From the NCBI GenBank assembly GCA_023525715.1, contig CM042011.1, positions 65,029,354 through 65,093,353 of the forward strand: 64,000 nt of DNA, given 5' to 3'. This document shows, piece after piece, positions 46,844 to 57,780 of this stretch. The position numbers and the translations under genes are program-made. Source of the DNA: Cichorium intybus (lineage: Eukaryota > Streptophyta > Magnoliopsida > Asterales > Asteraceae). The notes under the pieces were generated by a model. It was not told the origin of the DNA and searched no databases. It saw only the letters and a program-made list of their open reading frames with translations. Position 1 is the first letter of the stretch. Each line of letters opens with the position of its first letter.

Positions 46844-48025
46844 TGGTGGCCCGGAATGAAGAGAGATATTGGAAGATATGTAGAAAAGTGTTTGACATGC
46901 CTGCAAGTGAAGTCAAACCATCAGAAACCATACGGAGAAATCGAACCATTGCCGATCCCAGAGAAGAAGTGGGACAACATCACTATGGATTTTGTAACAA
47001 AGTTATCGCGGACACCGCGAGGTCATGATACGGTGTGGGTGATTGTTGATCGATTGACAAAATCAGCACAATTCATACCGATTAGCGATAAGTACAGGGT
47101 GGATAAGTTGGCAAAAATCTACATAGATGAGGTGATTTGTCGACATGGATTACCGGTATCGATCGTGTCCGATCGAGATAGCAGATTTACTTCCCGGTTT
47201 TGGCAAAGTCTTCAAGAACAACTGGGTTCAAAAGTACTAATGAGTACTGCATACCATCCGCAGACCGATGACCAAAGTGAAAGAACTATCCAAACTTTGG
47301 AAGACATGTTGAGAACCTGTGTAATAGATTTTGGCGGAAGCTGGGAAGATCATTTACCTCTGGTAGAATTCGCGTATAATAACAGCTATCATTCCAGCAT
47401 TCAGATGGCCCCGTATGAAGCATTGTATGGAGCACCGTGTCGTACTCCGACTTGCTGGACTGAAATTGGGGAAAAGCCGTTGGCTTGACCTGAGATTGTA
47501 GCACAGACAGAAGAAAAGATTAAACAAATTCGAGAAAATTTGAAAGTAGCCCAGAATCGACAGAAGCAATATGCAGATAAACGGGTAAAACCGCTAGAAT
47601 TCCAAGTGGGGGACATGGTAATGCTTAAAGTATCCCCTTGGAAAGGCTTAATTCGTTTTGGGAAGAAAGGAAAGTTGAGTCCTCGTTTTATTGGACCTTT
47701 CCGCATATCCCAAAGGGTTGGAGCTGTAGCGTATAGATTGGAATTACCCGATGAACTTCATGGTATACATGATGTATTTCATGTGTCTCATTTAAGAAAG
47801 ACTTTGTTTGACAAGTCTCAGCGGGTACCCCTCGCTGAAATTGAAATAGATAAGAAGTTAAGATACCCTGAACAACCCGAGAGGGTGTTAGACCGAAAGG
47901 TAAGACAGCTGCGAAATAAGAAAATCAGCATGGTTAAAGTACTTTGGCGACATCACAGAGGTTCCGACATGACGTGGGAGACCGAAAGCGAAATGAGGGA
48001 GAAATATCTTCAACTATTTGTATGA
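46844..48025 (+). pseudogene. Integrase with chromodomain-like tail, gypsy element 3
   Basis: Frame continuous except for a TGA at 47,486-47,488. Zinc-finger Cys pair 'CLTCLQVKSNHQKP'; integrase core Asp in 'ITMDFVTKLS', Asp in 'IVSDRDSRFTSRFWQ' and Glu in 'DDQSERTIQTLEDM', giving the D-D-E triad. After the stop: 'KQYADKRVKPLEFQVGDMVM', 'LKVSPWKGLIRFGKKGKL', 'DVFHVSHLRK', then the chromodomain-like tail 'RQLRNKKISMVKVLWRHHRG', 'DMTWETESEMREKY'. Such tails in chromoviruses are thought to guide integration to marked chromatin. Ends at 48,025, 36 bp before the 3' LTR. Confidence 0.92.
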
Positions 48026-48045
48026 TTCCGGGGACGGAATCTTTT

Positions 48046-48060
48046 GAAAGAGAGGAGAAT
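48046..48060 (+). promoter_or_regulatory. Polypurine tract of gypsy element 3
   Basis: AAAGAGAGGAGAATT directly before the 3' LTR start. Confidence 0.8.
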
Positions 48061-48061
48061 T

Positions 48062-49822
48062 TGTAACACCCCAAGGTTAGAGTATTAATTAAACTTGTAA
48101 GCATACTTGCGTGTGTGGAAGTATGAAATTTGTAAAATAATGGACCAAATTTGTCGTTTCGGTAAAGTTGACACTCCACATGTCAAGTATACGACATTAT
48201 TGTGGAAATATTTTTGAGAATATGCTTGTGTAATGTTATGTATAATTTCATTACGAACGCGTAGGCGAAAACCTCATCAAAAACGGAGTTTCGAGTAAAA
48301 AGTTATGGAGTTTTAAGTGTTTTATGGTCAAACGGGTACCCAAATGGGTCAAACCCGACCCAACTCGGGTTTAGGATCATAAAACACGGATTTGACCTCC
48401 TATTTATGATATTTTCAGCCCTAAAACTCTAGAACACTCCTTGCAACTTTCCTTCATCATTTTCAATCGTTTTGGGCAAGAAATTGAAGATTTGATTGAA
48501 GATTTCAAGGTAAAAACATTAAATTTTACGGTTTTGTAGCGTTAATTCAACACTGTATTGTATAAATCATAAAAAATCGTAGAAAAATCGTATGAAGGTG
48601 ATTCTTACGGCCCTAGAACCGTATGGATGTGTAGTATCTCTAAGTTTTATATGTTATAGGTTAATTCTACCTTAAAGATAGGTAGAAATTACGTTATTTA
48701 CAGTGCTGTCGAATTGGTTCGTAACAGCACAATGTTCCTGCAGTGTAAAATTCGTATAAAATCATAGAAAAATCAGAAAAATATGAGGTCAGTGGCCTTA
48801 GAAACCTAAGGAAGAGTAGTACAAAACCATTGTTGAGTCAATAGTGTGATTCTGGGTTTAAGCAGGTTAAACAAAGCATAAACAGACGGCTGCAAATTAT
48901 TTAGCATATAGAAATATCAAGTTGAAAATTGTATAATTCAAGAATTGGTGACTATATATTAATAGTATTTGGTATGCAGATTCCAGGGGTTATAATAAAG
49001 TGATTGAATACTAGTAGATGTCTAAATTCCCTTAGATTCCAGAATTTGAAGTTGTATTCGGTTTGAGCCCAAGATTGACAATATCGCATCAAGGTGAGTA
49101 ATCTTAACTATATCTAGTGTGATATACGATGATTACAATGGCACTACTTGAAGTAGTTGAACACGAGATAAGGGTAGAATTCCCGAAACATATACGGATA
49201 TATTATTGGATTGAGAATCCAAATGGTGCGGCCTCACGGCTATGATATTTAATCTTGAAACTAAATGGTGCGGTCTTAGGACCATGATTTTGGGTTATTG
49301 AACCTAAATTGGTGCGGCCTTTGGGCTATGATATAAACGATAAAACTGTTGGTGCGGCCTTAGGGCTATGATGTGATTAACTAAAATGATTTGGTGCGGC
49401 CTATATGGCTATGATATTTGGTGCGGCCTATATGGCTATGATATTTGGTGCGGTCAGTGATGAATATGATATATGGAACATAAACTGTTATGAGTATTTA
49501 ATTGTTATTATTCTCTTATATATGCAAGTTTATTTGTTTGATTACTCATTGGGCTTTATAGCTCACAGTTTTATTTGATATGTCCCTGCAGGTGAGTGTG
49601 ATCCCGCTAAGGGGAAAGATAAAGTCCGTGACTAAGGACTTAGTATCGTGAAGTAACTACCCGGCTTGAAGATGTATAATATCTTTATGTATTGTAATCT
49701 TTGATACACTTGTACCTGTTTGTGTTAACAAATACCCTTTGGATATGGTTTTGTTGTAAAATACCGGGTTTGAAAAATAAAAAAATTTTATGGGGTGTTT
49801 TGTTAATAAGTCGGGTGTTACA
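48062..49822 (+). mobile_element. 3' LTR of gypsy element 3 (uninterrupted)
   Basis: TGTAACACCCCAAGG to GGGTGTTACA, 1761 bp. It carries the empty site for the solo LTR nested in the 5' LTR. Flanked by TATAC. By eye it differs from the 5' LTR at a few dozen positions, clearly more than the Copia LTR pair, in agreement with nesting order. Confidence 0.95.
49224..49474 (+). repeat. Seven-unit stem-loop array in the 3' LTR of element 3
   Basis: Counterpart of 33,712-33,962. Unit 1 has loop TCAC instead of TCAT, unit 2 GGTC/GACC. The last unit has GAAT instead of GACT in the right arm, which breaks one pair. Confidence 0.88.
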
Positions 49823-49827
49823 TATAC

Positions 49828-49974
49828 CTTTACTTTGATATATTAATAAACTTAGTCCCTCATGTTTATTTTCGATTTCTTTTGGCTAAATCGTCTATTG
49901 CGTGTAACTCAAAACGACACTACTATTTATACTAACATTACCAACTTATTATGACCATGGGCATATAACCAACA
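49828..49974 (-). mobile_element. Degenerate Copia-type LTR, right part
   Basis: Continuation of the sequence left of 29,694 once the gypsy element is removed. Ends GGGCATATAACCAACA. See the left part. Confidence 0.45.
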
Positions 49975-49989
49975 TTTAGGAACTCGATG

Positions 49990-50225
49990 AAGATATTATC
50001 CTCGTTTTTGGGAGCTATTGGAGAGCTTACAAGTGGTAGCGAAGCCAATACCAAGTTTGGCTAGCGTTGGTTGTTTGCTATGATAGATTAGCCACACAAG
50101 GACCTTTAGTTTACCCGGTACACATTTGTTCCATTCCGAACACAATTTGAAAGAAAGGAGGAATAAGCATTGACATATTGCCAAAGAGAGGTAACTTGAG
50201 TATAGACCCAAACTATTCAAGGACC
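49990..50225 (-). pseudogene. LINE fragment, RT-associated zinc-binding region
   Basis: Minus-strand frame 49,996-50,220 includes 'SEWNKCVPGKLKVLVWLIYH' then 'KQPTLAKLGI'. This resembles the W-xx-W-VP-K-(x)-FxWR region that follows the RT in plant LINEs, here with changes. Short, isolated and without flanking RT. Confidence 0.45.
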
Positions 50226-51790
50226 GACCGTATTTACTGTCACTATTGCTTGTTGGTTTTGATCATTGATGTTAGCTTCGTAGTTAACAAGCTTCTTGAC
50301 AACCTAAGCAAATTTGTTTCCTTTTTATGCCCAAATAAAATTTAAATGATTTTTCTAAGTTTCTAGTTTTCTCTTCTATCTATGTCTCTTACATTGTATT
50401 TTTTAAAAAGTTATTCGAAACAAAAAACAAAATATATTTTCCTTCACAACAATTTGTGCTTCATAAGACTTGTACTATATGCATACGAAATAATATATTA
50501 TAGTGTATGGATAAAAATTATTGAAGATGTTGTATATTCCTCGTATTATATATTCCTACCAATCTTCTTACTAATTAGATCAAGACAAATGTCAAACTCA
50601 AAAGAGAAGATTGAAAAAAAGAAATTTCACATGTCATTATTTTATCATCCTACCCACTAGATTATGACTTATGGAATCCATTAATTCTCTCTATCTCTTA
50701 ATTTTTTTTTCTTAATTTTCACACTTATCTTGATATCATAAGTAAAAAGATTATGTACCAAGATATAAAACCTCTATTTTTCAAATTATTGTGTACATAT
50801 AACTTCTCATTAAAAAAAAATAGTACTTGACTACAATTCATGCCTAAAATTTTGTAATTTGTTCATCGGATGTCAGTTAAGAACGAAATAATTACTAAAT
50901 AATTTTATATTTCAGAAACAAAGAAATGATTACCTGAATGAGAAATGGGACCCACGGTTTGATGATCATCTTGCCTGTCTAAATCTCTTGACTTGTAGAA
51001 GTGGGACCCATGTGGTAGCCCACCACTGTCTTTAGGAATTCAATGATATCAGAGAGCACCCACGTGGACTCTGAAACAATGCCCAAAGCAACCAACTGCC
51101 CTCTTTCATTTCATATTATTCGTTTTCAATATTTACTCGGCAAATTTATTGTTTATTAAATGGTTAAGTAATCTATTTGATTTTAAAAAATACAAACAAC
51201 GTAATAAAATGAAGAAGAGACCTAAAGAGCATTCAAATACAAGGTTACTTAAAAGCTTTTTAATATCTGAAAAATGAATTTTTATTTTTTTAAAGCTTTT
51301 TGCAGTGAGAGTAAACGTGTTTTCCCTACATTTTTGACAAATGCATTATTAACACAAGTTGTAAATTGCCTCTATTTTTAATTATATTTCATTTGAAAAC
51401 TAATCACGTATTGATTATTAATTATTTTTGGAACGACATGGAAACCTAACAACTAACAAATGACAAGGCTAATAAAAAGCACAACTAAACTTAACAGAGG
51501 GGGATAAACATCAAAAGTGTCGGTCAATACTAGACAATTTCGTTCGTTACTATATCCAATCAAATAGAATTGTTTGGATATTTCCTACAATGTTCGCGTC
51601 ATTATTAGTTTTTTTTAACGGCTAACATATATTTTCTAAATCTTACTCCTAATTAATCAGATTTCTATATCATCTAAAAACGAAAAAGATTTTCTTATAA
51701 TAAAATATAATGTTAAATTTATTTTGTCAAGATGATTTAAATTACACAAATATATCTAATTTAAACAAATTGTAAACGTGGGAACTTTCA
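50226..51790. other. Unassigned intergenic sequence with a G-box
   Basis: No gene recognised. At 50,945-51,090 there is a less AT-rich island with 'gtgggacccatgtgg' and CACCCACGTGGACTC (G-box core CACGTGG), promoter-like in look, but no gene follows on either strand. Confidence 0.35.
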
Positions 51791-52900
51791 AATTGGTAAC
51801 TCAATTGCGAAGCCTATGGACCACTTTCACCGGGGGGAACGAAGGAGTCTACAATCCTTCAACGAGGATGGACACGTTGTGTAATTTTAATTTTGAGTTT
51901 TGACTTGTTTGTCCAATAACATGTTTGATACAAATAATAAAATTTTAAAAATAAAATTTATTATAATTTTTTTGTTTGTTTAATATTGAAAATAAGAGAA
52001 AACGGAAAATAAAATAATTCGCTTTCCACTTGATTGATTCTCTATTTTTAATAGAGAAAATGTGGGAAAACAAACTTTATCAAGTGTCGAGAATTACTAA
52101 AAAATCAGAGAGTTGAAGGGAAGTTGTCTTTATCCACGGACGTTCGAACCCCTACCGTGAGATCTTGGCGATTTTAAATTCGGCAGCGAAATACTCAAGC
52201 ACTCCGCATCTCCAATATCCGTCTGGGACGGGGCCACCATTTGATTCAAGCAGGCATCCGATGCTTACAAGGTTTTAGTCGATGATCAGAAGATTATAAT
52301 ATTCGCTGTAATTGTAGCCCATCATGGCAGTTCTAGTGGTTACGGGTACGAGTATGAATATAGGTACACATATGATATCTAAAAGAAAAGTTCATCTAAT
52401 CATTATTGCTATGGCAATAAGGCATGTGGTTCTAGGTTTCAGGTTGCCCTTGGATACATACACAATCGTGTCTTCCTTCTCAATGCTGCCTTGTTGGTAT
52501 TGCTTTGTTTGTTGAACTAAAATTATCATGATTACCTTTAAAATTAAAATAATAATATTTGTGTCTGAAAATTGAGATCATTTTCAATTAGTTTAGGTTA
52601 TTTTGATGATTACTACATTTAGCAAACATTGTATCTTGATTTGTAGAATTTCTTCTCTAGAGAAACCACCGCCTAAGGAATATTGTATTCCATTCAGTTT
52701 GACACGATTGTGATAGTTACCATTTACATGCCATGATGGTGATCTTAACTTGCACATATGCTCAAACTTGTTTCGCAAGTTATATTTTTCTGATATAGAA
52801 ACATTCTTTCCAGGGGTATATTAAGTGGTCTAGCGATTGTTGAAATAGGTAGAAATGCTATCTGGAAGTTGCAGCATCCAAGTGTATGTAACTTATCATT
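51791..52900 (+). pseudogene. Possible remnant of a spliced cellular gene, unrecognised
   Basis: Several short stretches look exonic. 52,150-52,280 is moderately GC-rich and open (ILAILNSAAKYSSTPHLQYP then GTGPPFDSSRHPML, one frame). 52,430-52,520 reads ALGYIHNRVFLLNAALLVLL in one frame. 52,814-52,882 is bounded by TTCTTTCCAG and GTGTATGT, splice-site-like, and reads 'LSGLAIVEIGRNAIWKLQHP'. Frames are broken between them and I recognise no family. It may be a gene fragment, a captured piece, or chance. Confidence 0.25.
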
Positions 52901-53819
52901 TGTGACCATGTTTTAATTTTTTTACCTGATTTGCAGTTCAGAAGTGACAATCATACTACTTTATTATTAGCATTTTGACGTGTTTATGCTACGAATTTAT
53001 ACACCATTACCGACATACACAATGAAGTGGATTTCTTACAAATTTATTAATACATAAATTGGTAAGTGATCAACTTGTTGTATAAATTGGTAATATATTG
53101 AGACATTGTTGCATAACAGTATAGTGATTGTGAGTAATATTGACCGTTCTGCAATTTTTTGTGTGCAAAAATCATTTGAAGAACCATTGGAATCTATTCA
53201 AAAGACAAAAAAAAAAAAAAAAAAAAAAAAAATGAAGAAACAAGAATAATGATGTGTTACACTACAAATTCTATAGAAGTAGTGCAAGATAAACACATGT
53301 CCACGATGCATTAAACGTGAGTTATTGTATTTCTATCTACAAAAATGTAATTTTCACGTCTAGTTTTTTGAGCCAAATATGATTATTTCTGGCACGAATA
53401 ACATCTTCCAGGTTTTTCTAATCAGCCAAGTGACTTATTGCAAGAATTGGACGATGATTTTTGTACAATTAATAAACATCAAGGCCACCAACAATTGTCA
53501 AAGTCTCTTTAATTATGATGAAAAACCAAAGAATAGTTGGGGTTTTTGTAGTGATGATGGTGTAGTTCTTAACAAGTAAAGAGAATGAAGAGCAATAAAT
53601 ATGAATAAAAAATTTATATTTATTTCACTGATTAATACAACCAAACAAGAGAAACAATTCTTATGGATAATTCTTTGGTGAATTCTTTATTATACCTAAC
53701 ATTGGAATCAGTTCCTTTTCCTAACATAATTCTCTTTTTCTGCATTTTGCATTCGTTGCTACAATTTCATTTTCATGTAAAAAACTTGCCCCAATAGTAG
53801 AAAAAGATGACAAATGTAA
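52901..53819. other. Unassigned sequence with a poly-A run
   Basis: No gene recognised. A ~28 bp A run at 53,205-53,232, followed by ATGAAGAAACAAG, could be the tail of a retroposed copy; no body was identified upstream. Confidence 0.35.
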
Positions 53820-54268
53820 CATACTATAGCTAAGTCTAGTGTAAGGTAATTAAACCGATAAGGCAAACAAGAATAATATTGAGAACAAATATCAAGCAAT
53901 CAATCAACAAAAGGTTTGAGAATAAACAGTGCCGACTTCTTAATTAATACGATGAAGGTACAAAATATAGAGCTCCTAATCAAGAACAATGATGAGCATC
54001 TAAGTATGTTCTAACCTTACACCGATATCGATGCACTCTTAATAACCTAACAAAAATGGCTATTTATACAAAAAGACTGGGCTAAAATCCTAATCGTTAC
54101 ATCCCATAAATACACAAACTAATTGACTCAATTAACATGCACCAAACCCTAAGTGCATAATAGTAGTTTGCCAGAAATTATGCATGCCTTCGGATAACTT
54201 CAGAACTGCGGATGAGAAGATGAGTTCGGATGAACTGGGGCAAAACTTCGGCACAATAAAACCCAATA
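53820..54268 (-). mobile_element. SIRE-like Copia 3' LTR remains
   Basis: Minus-strand LTR-like sequence with a TATA box (GTATAAATAGCC, complement of 54,059-54,070) and a start near the polypurine tract AAAGGGGAGATTATT (54,270-54,284). Far boundary uncertain. Confidence 0.5.
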
Positions 54269-54269
54269 A

Positions 54270-55750
54270 TCTCCCCTTTTGTGTCGAAGGCACCAGGGGT
54301 CCAAAGTTACAGTAATGGGGATACATCCAGAAGAACCCGCCTGACATTTATCCACTAGGTGATGTGGTCTCTGAGTTTATTTTGTTTTCTAGAATGTTAA
54401 GATCACATGATATTGCCCTTGCCATGATACTTTGTAGTAAATCCTAGGGAACCTGTGTTTAAAATAAATGTTAAAAAAATAGCTTTTTGTAAGTCTCTCT
54501 GGGAAGCAATCTTCCACTATATACGACACCCCATAGATCTTTTTAAAATAACTCCATCATCAATATCATCTATTCCATCCAACTTTTTATCAGCAACCCC
54601 TATTTTTATCTTATGCACCCTACGGAATTTATGTTATGATAGTCATTAAAAAGTTTGATATAGAACTTCAGAAATCTACCAACATGCATTTGACCTTTCG
54701 TAAAATTGGTCTGTTTTGACATAGGCTTTTGATTTATTCTGCACCAATTTTCCACCAACATCACGAACTCATGTGGATTCATTAAGGGGAAGTCTGCTAA
54801 TGAGAACTCATGAGGTTTATTGTCTTTTCCCCTGATGACTTTGTAGACGTAGTTCTAAAGGGCATCTTCAAACTTTTCACCCTTCGTGATGCTTTCTACC
54901 TTTCTCATATTTTTAGTGACAAGATTTCAAATTGATCTTTCCCAATCACTACATGAAATCTTGCTTTCATCTCTTTAAATGTCTCCCTTTCTGATACCTT
55001 AAAAGCAGTAACGAATTGATTACATGATAAGCTCTTCAGACAGTAAGGAAGATCAAGTTGGCAGTTAAGTGAATTATCAATGGAATAAGACTACAAAGGT
55101 ACTCCGTACTCGGTGAAAGAATTCAAAGGTACTGAAGCCAATGGACATTACTGTTTCAAAAGTCCAAGTCTTCTGAATTGATCCTAGATCCCGTTCAGTC
55201 CCAACCCATCCCCTTGCTACGACATTCAGCTTCTTGAGCTTTTTATACTCATTCAACTGTTGTTCTCTCTTCTCATTCTTGGTCAGTTCATCTAGAATCT
55301 TCTTTCCTCTATCAATATTTTCACCCGAAGTGGGTGGAACTTGTAACTATCGTGGAAGAAGTTTGCTGAGCTTTTCTGCCTATCTTGATGCCAGAGGTGA
55401 AACGTTTACATGGTATCTCCTTAGAAGAAGTAGGGTTGTTGGTGTATGAGTTTTCTTCGGAGGAGCAAGTGGAGTTGATGTCTTTAGTGGAGGCACCATC
55501 GAATTCAATGGTGGTAAAGTTGTTGTTAGAGGATCTGTGACGAGTGATTTGAATATCGAACACTTCCTCCTTGTGACGAAGGCTGAGAAGACTTTGGAGA
55601 ACCTGGCAATTGTCTAACAAGAGTTAACAGAGGTTGCATCTCGGTACGAAGGCTTTGAAATACCTTCGCAACAACCTGTTCAGTATGAACTTTGAGAGGT
55701 TCCTGAACCATCTTCTGAAGTTCATGAACCTGAGCTTAGGACTGTAATTC
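54270..55750 (-). pseudogene. SIRE-like Copia region after pol, decayed
   Basis: Starts on the minus strand with text such as 'MVQEPLKVHTEQVVAKVFQS' then 'LRTEMQPLLTLVRQLP' and 'SSQGG' (55,526-55,711), and Ser/Thr-rich segments (55,321-55,620). This resembles the coiled-coil and low-complexity C-terminal part of the additional frame that SIRE-type Copia elements carry after pol. Frameshifts throughout. It ends at the SIRE-type PPT (54,270). Its upstream part is cut by the LTR starting at 55,754. Confidence 0.45.
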
Positions 55751-55753
55751 TTT

Positions 55754-57336
55754 TGTATCGTCCAAAATTTCATACAAAACTTTCATTTTAAATCAGAGTA
55801 CAATAGCTAAAACCATCTCAAAAACCATAAAAACATTAGTTCATTGCTTTAGAAAACCAGTACTTTCAAAAACCAATTTAACAGATTTAACACCATTTAA
55901 ACCAGTGGAAGTTTGTAAAACGAAACACTTCAGATGTTGTACAACCACGTCATGCCACAGCCCCTAATAGGTTAATTACCTAAAAACATCTAGGGTAAAA
56001 AGGTAAGCACAAAGCTTAGTGAGTTCTCTAAGATACCACACAATCCATCACATAAATCACATCATATAACGGTCCCCGAGATCACGGGCTGCCCCTGTTC
56101 CACTTACAGTTAGGGACTCACAGGTTGCCTCCGATCCGTCCGTCGATGGTAGTACCTGAGGACTCACAAGCTGCACCCTCGGCCTGGCTCTCGGGCTGCC
56201 CCTGATCTGCCTTCATCCCACAATCCCAAGGACAAATCATACGACTATAATTAAGCACATACAGTCCTACACTATCAAGCACACCAATCCTCCTTATCGG
56301 TACCGAGTTACCTACGCTTGTAACTTCACACATATTATAGTGAGGAGACTCACCTAAATCTGCAATAGCAAGCCACACGCACCAAAGTCCTCACATGCTA
56401 AGAACTGCGAACCCCTAACTTATCATAACGGCGTAAATTAGCAATCTGTAAGGTCCATACCCTATCCTTATGGTCCAAATCCCTAGTCCACTCAAGTTGG
56501 CCCAAAATTCAACCGATCACAGTCGAAGGTCAAGGTCACAGTTAAAAGTCAAAGTAGACACTTAGCACCGCTATCTCCTCAAGATAGTAACGCTAAGCCA
56601 AATCTAGAAACAGGCACTCGTGACAACTAGCATCGCTTACTCCATATGTTAGTGGCGCTAACTATGAACTCTTCAAATTCCTTGTTACGCACATAATCCA
56701 TTAAGATAGGGGATCAAACCTTTTCAAAAACACGTCCATTGATCTGATACTTCATAAAAGTCGGAGATTTATTGACATACATGTCCAATGTACGTCAAAT
56801 CTTTTACTTAGGTCAATAAATGGAATCAAATCTATCCTTCTAGCACTTGATGCTCAAGAACTAATCCCCAATCTTATCCAAGGAAGAAAACCAACCATTT
56901 CAAGGGACTCAACGGCCTGTAGTTGCCCCAACTCCGAAACCAATCCATTAAAAAGATTAAAGCCTCAATAACTTAATATAAACAAGAAGTTAATCCATTC
57001 TAATGAACAAACCAGAGATTGAATAATTAGAATATTCCAGAAACTAGGATTGAATATGATCCTATAGTCGATGATGACACTCAAGCTCCACCTCTTCTTT
57101 ACTGCTTCACCAAGAAATCCTCGTGAAGGGTCTTCTAGGTCAAAAATCACTTTTAAATGTCTCTAAGGTCGTCATAGAGGTTCTAGGGTTGTAGAAGATG
57201 AATAATGACGGGTGCTAGGGTTTTAAGGTGCACTAATAGGGCCCAAGGCTCGATATTTCTAGGGTTTTGTTATAACGGCGGTTAACGGCACTAACTATAG
57301 CAGTTAGTGTCGTTACTGCAGCGATCCCATGATCGA
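55754..57336 (-). mobile_element. Ty3/gypsy LTR material (minus), boundaries uncertain
   Basis: Reads TGTATCGTCCAAAATTTCAT at the left, a mutated TGTAACGTCC-type LTR end. On the minus strand it has a pair of near-palindromes (57,280-57,317), a leader with further pairs (56,561-56,598; 56,627-56,662) and a degenerate repeated block with 'gactcac' and 'gggctgcccctg' words at 56,070-56,215. The order parallels the LTR at 19,943-22,600. The right boundary merges with a PBS at 57,337. Confidence 0.5.
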
Positions 57337-57341
57337 AACCT

Positions 57342-57353
57342 GGCTCTGATACC
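57342..57353 (-). promoter_or_regulatory. PBS (tRNA-iMet) next to the 57,358 LTR
   Basis: Minus strand TGGTATCAGAGC, a few bases beyond the LTR end GGGTGTTACA. A good match, so the LTR once served as a 5' LTR. Confidence 0.85.
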
Positions 57354-57357
57354 AACT

Positions 57358-57767
57358 TGTAACACCCGATCATTGATACACCGTAAATGGTGTAATATTT
57401 TATAAAAAACATTATGGAACAAAATCTCAAACTTTAAAATCTTTTCTCATGGCATCGAGTCACGTCTTAAATTTTCGGTCCCAACGAAACAATAAGTTTT
57501 AAAAATGTTTATACAACTTCGGGGGTTACAACTCCATATCAAACTAGACCATAGAAAGCAATTTAGGATTACAAACTGTTACATCAGCCAAAGTTCACTC
57601 CATCTTAAATCCCAATTTCTTCGGGTTATCTACTTGTTTTTAAGCTTCCAATAATGGCGATAACCCTATAGTTAGCAGCACTAACCCTATAGTTAGTGAT
57701 GCTAACTCTAGGTCTTCCTGGATCCAATTTACTTAAATCCAAACTGGTCATTTTGGGAACCGGGTCT
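57358..57767 (-). mobile_element. Short Ty3/gypsy LTR flanked by PBS and PPT
   Basis: On the minus strand: TGTAAGACCCGG (57,767) to CGGGTGTTACA (57,358), 410 bp. A PPT-like GTGGGGGAGAGT lies just before it and a PBS just after it. It holds one palindrome pair (57,670-57,707). The short length suggests internal deletion of a longer LTR. Confidence 0.7.
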
Positions 57768-57780
57768 TACAACTCTCCCC
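57768..57780 (-). promoter_or_regulatory. Polypurine tract
   Basis: Minus strand AAGTGGGGGAGAGT, abutting the LTR start. Upstream text corresponding to 'tttcgaggaagaaatcc' is the usual 3' end of Tekay-type pol. Confidence 0.75.
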
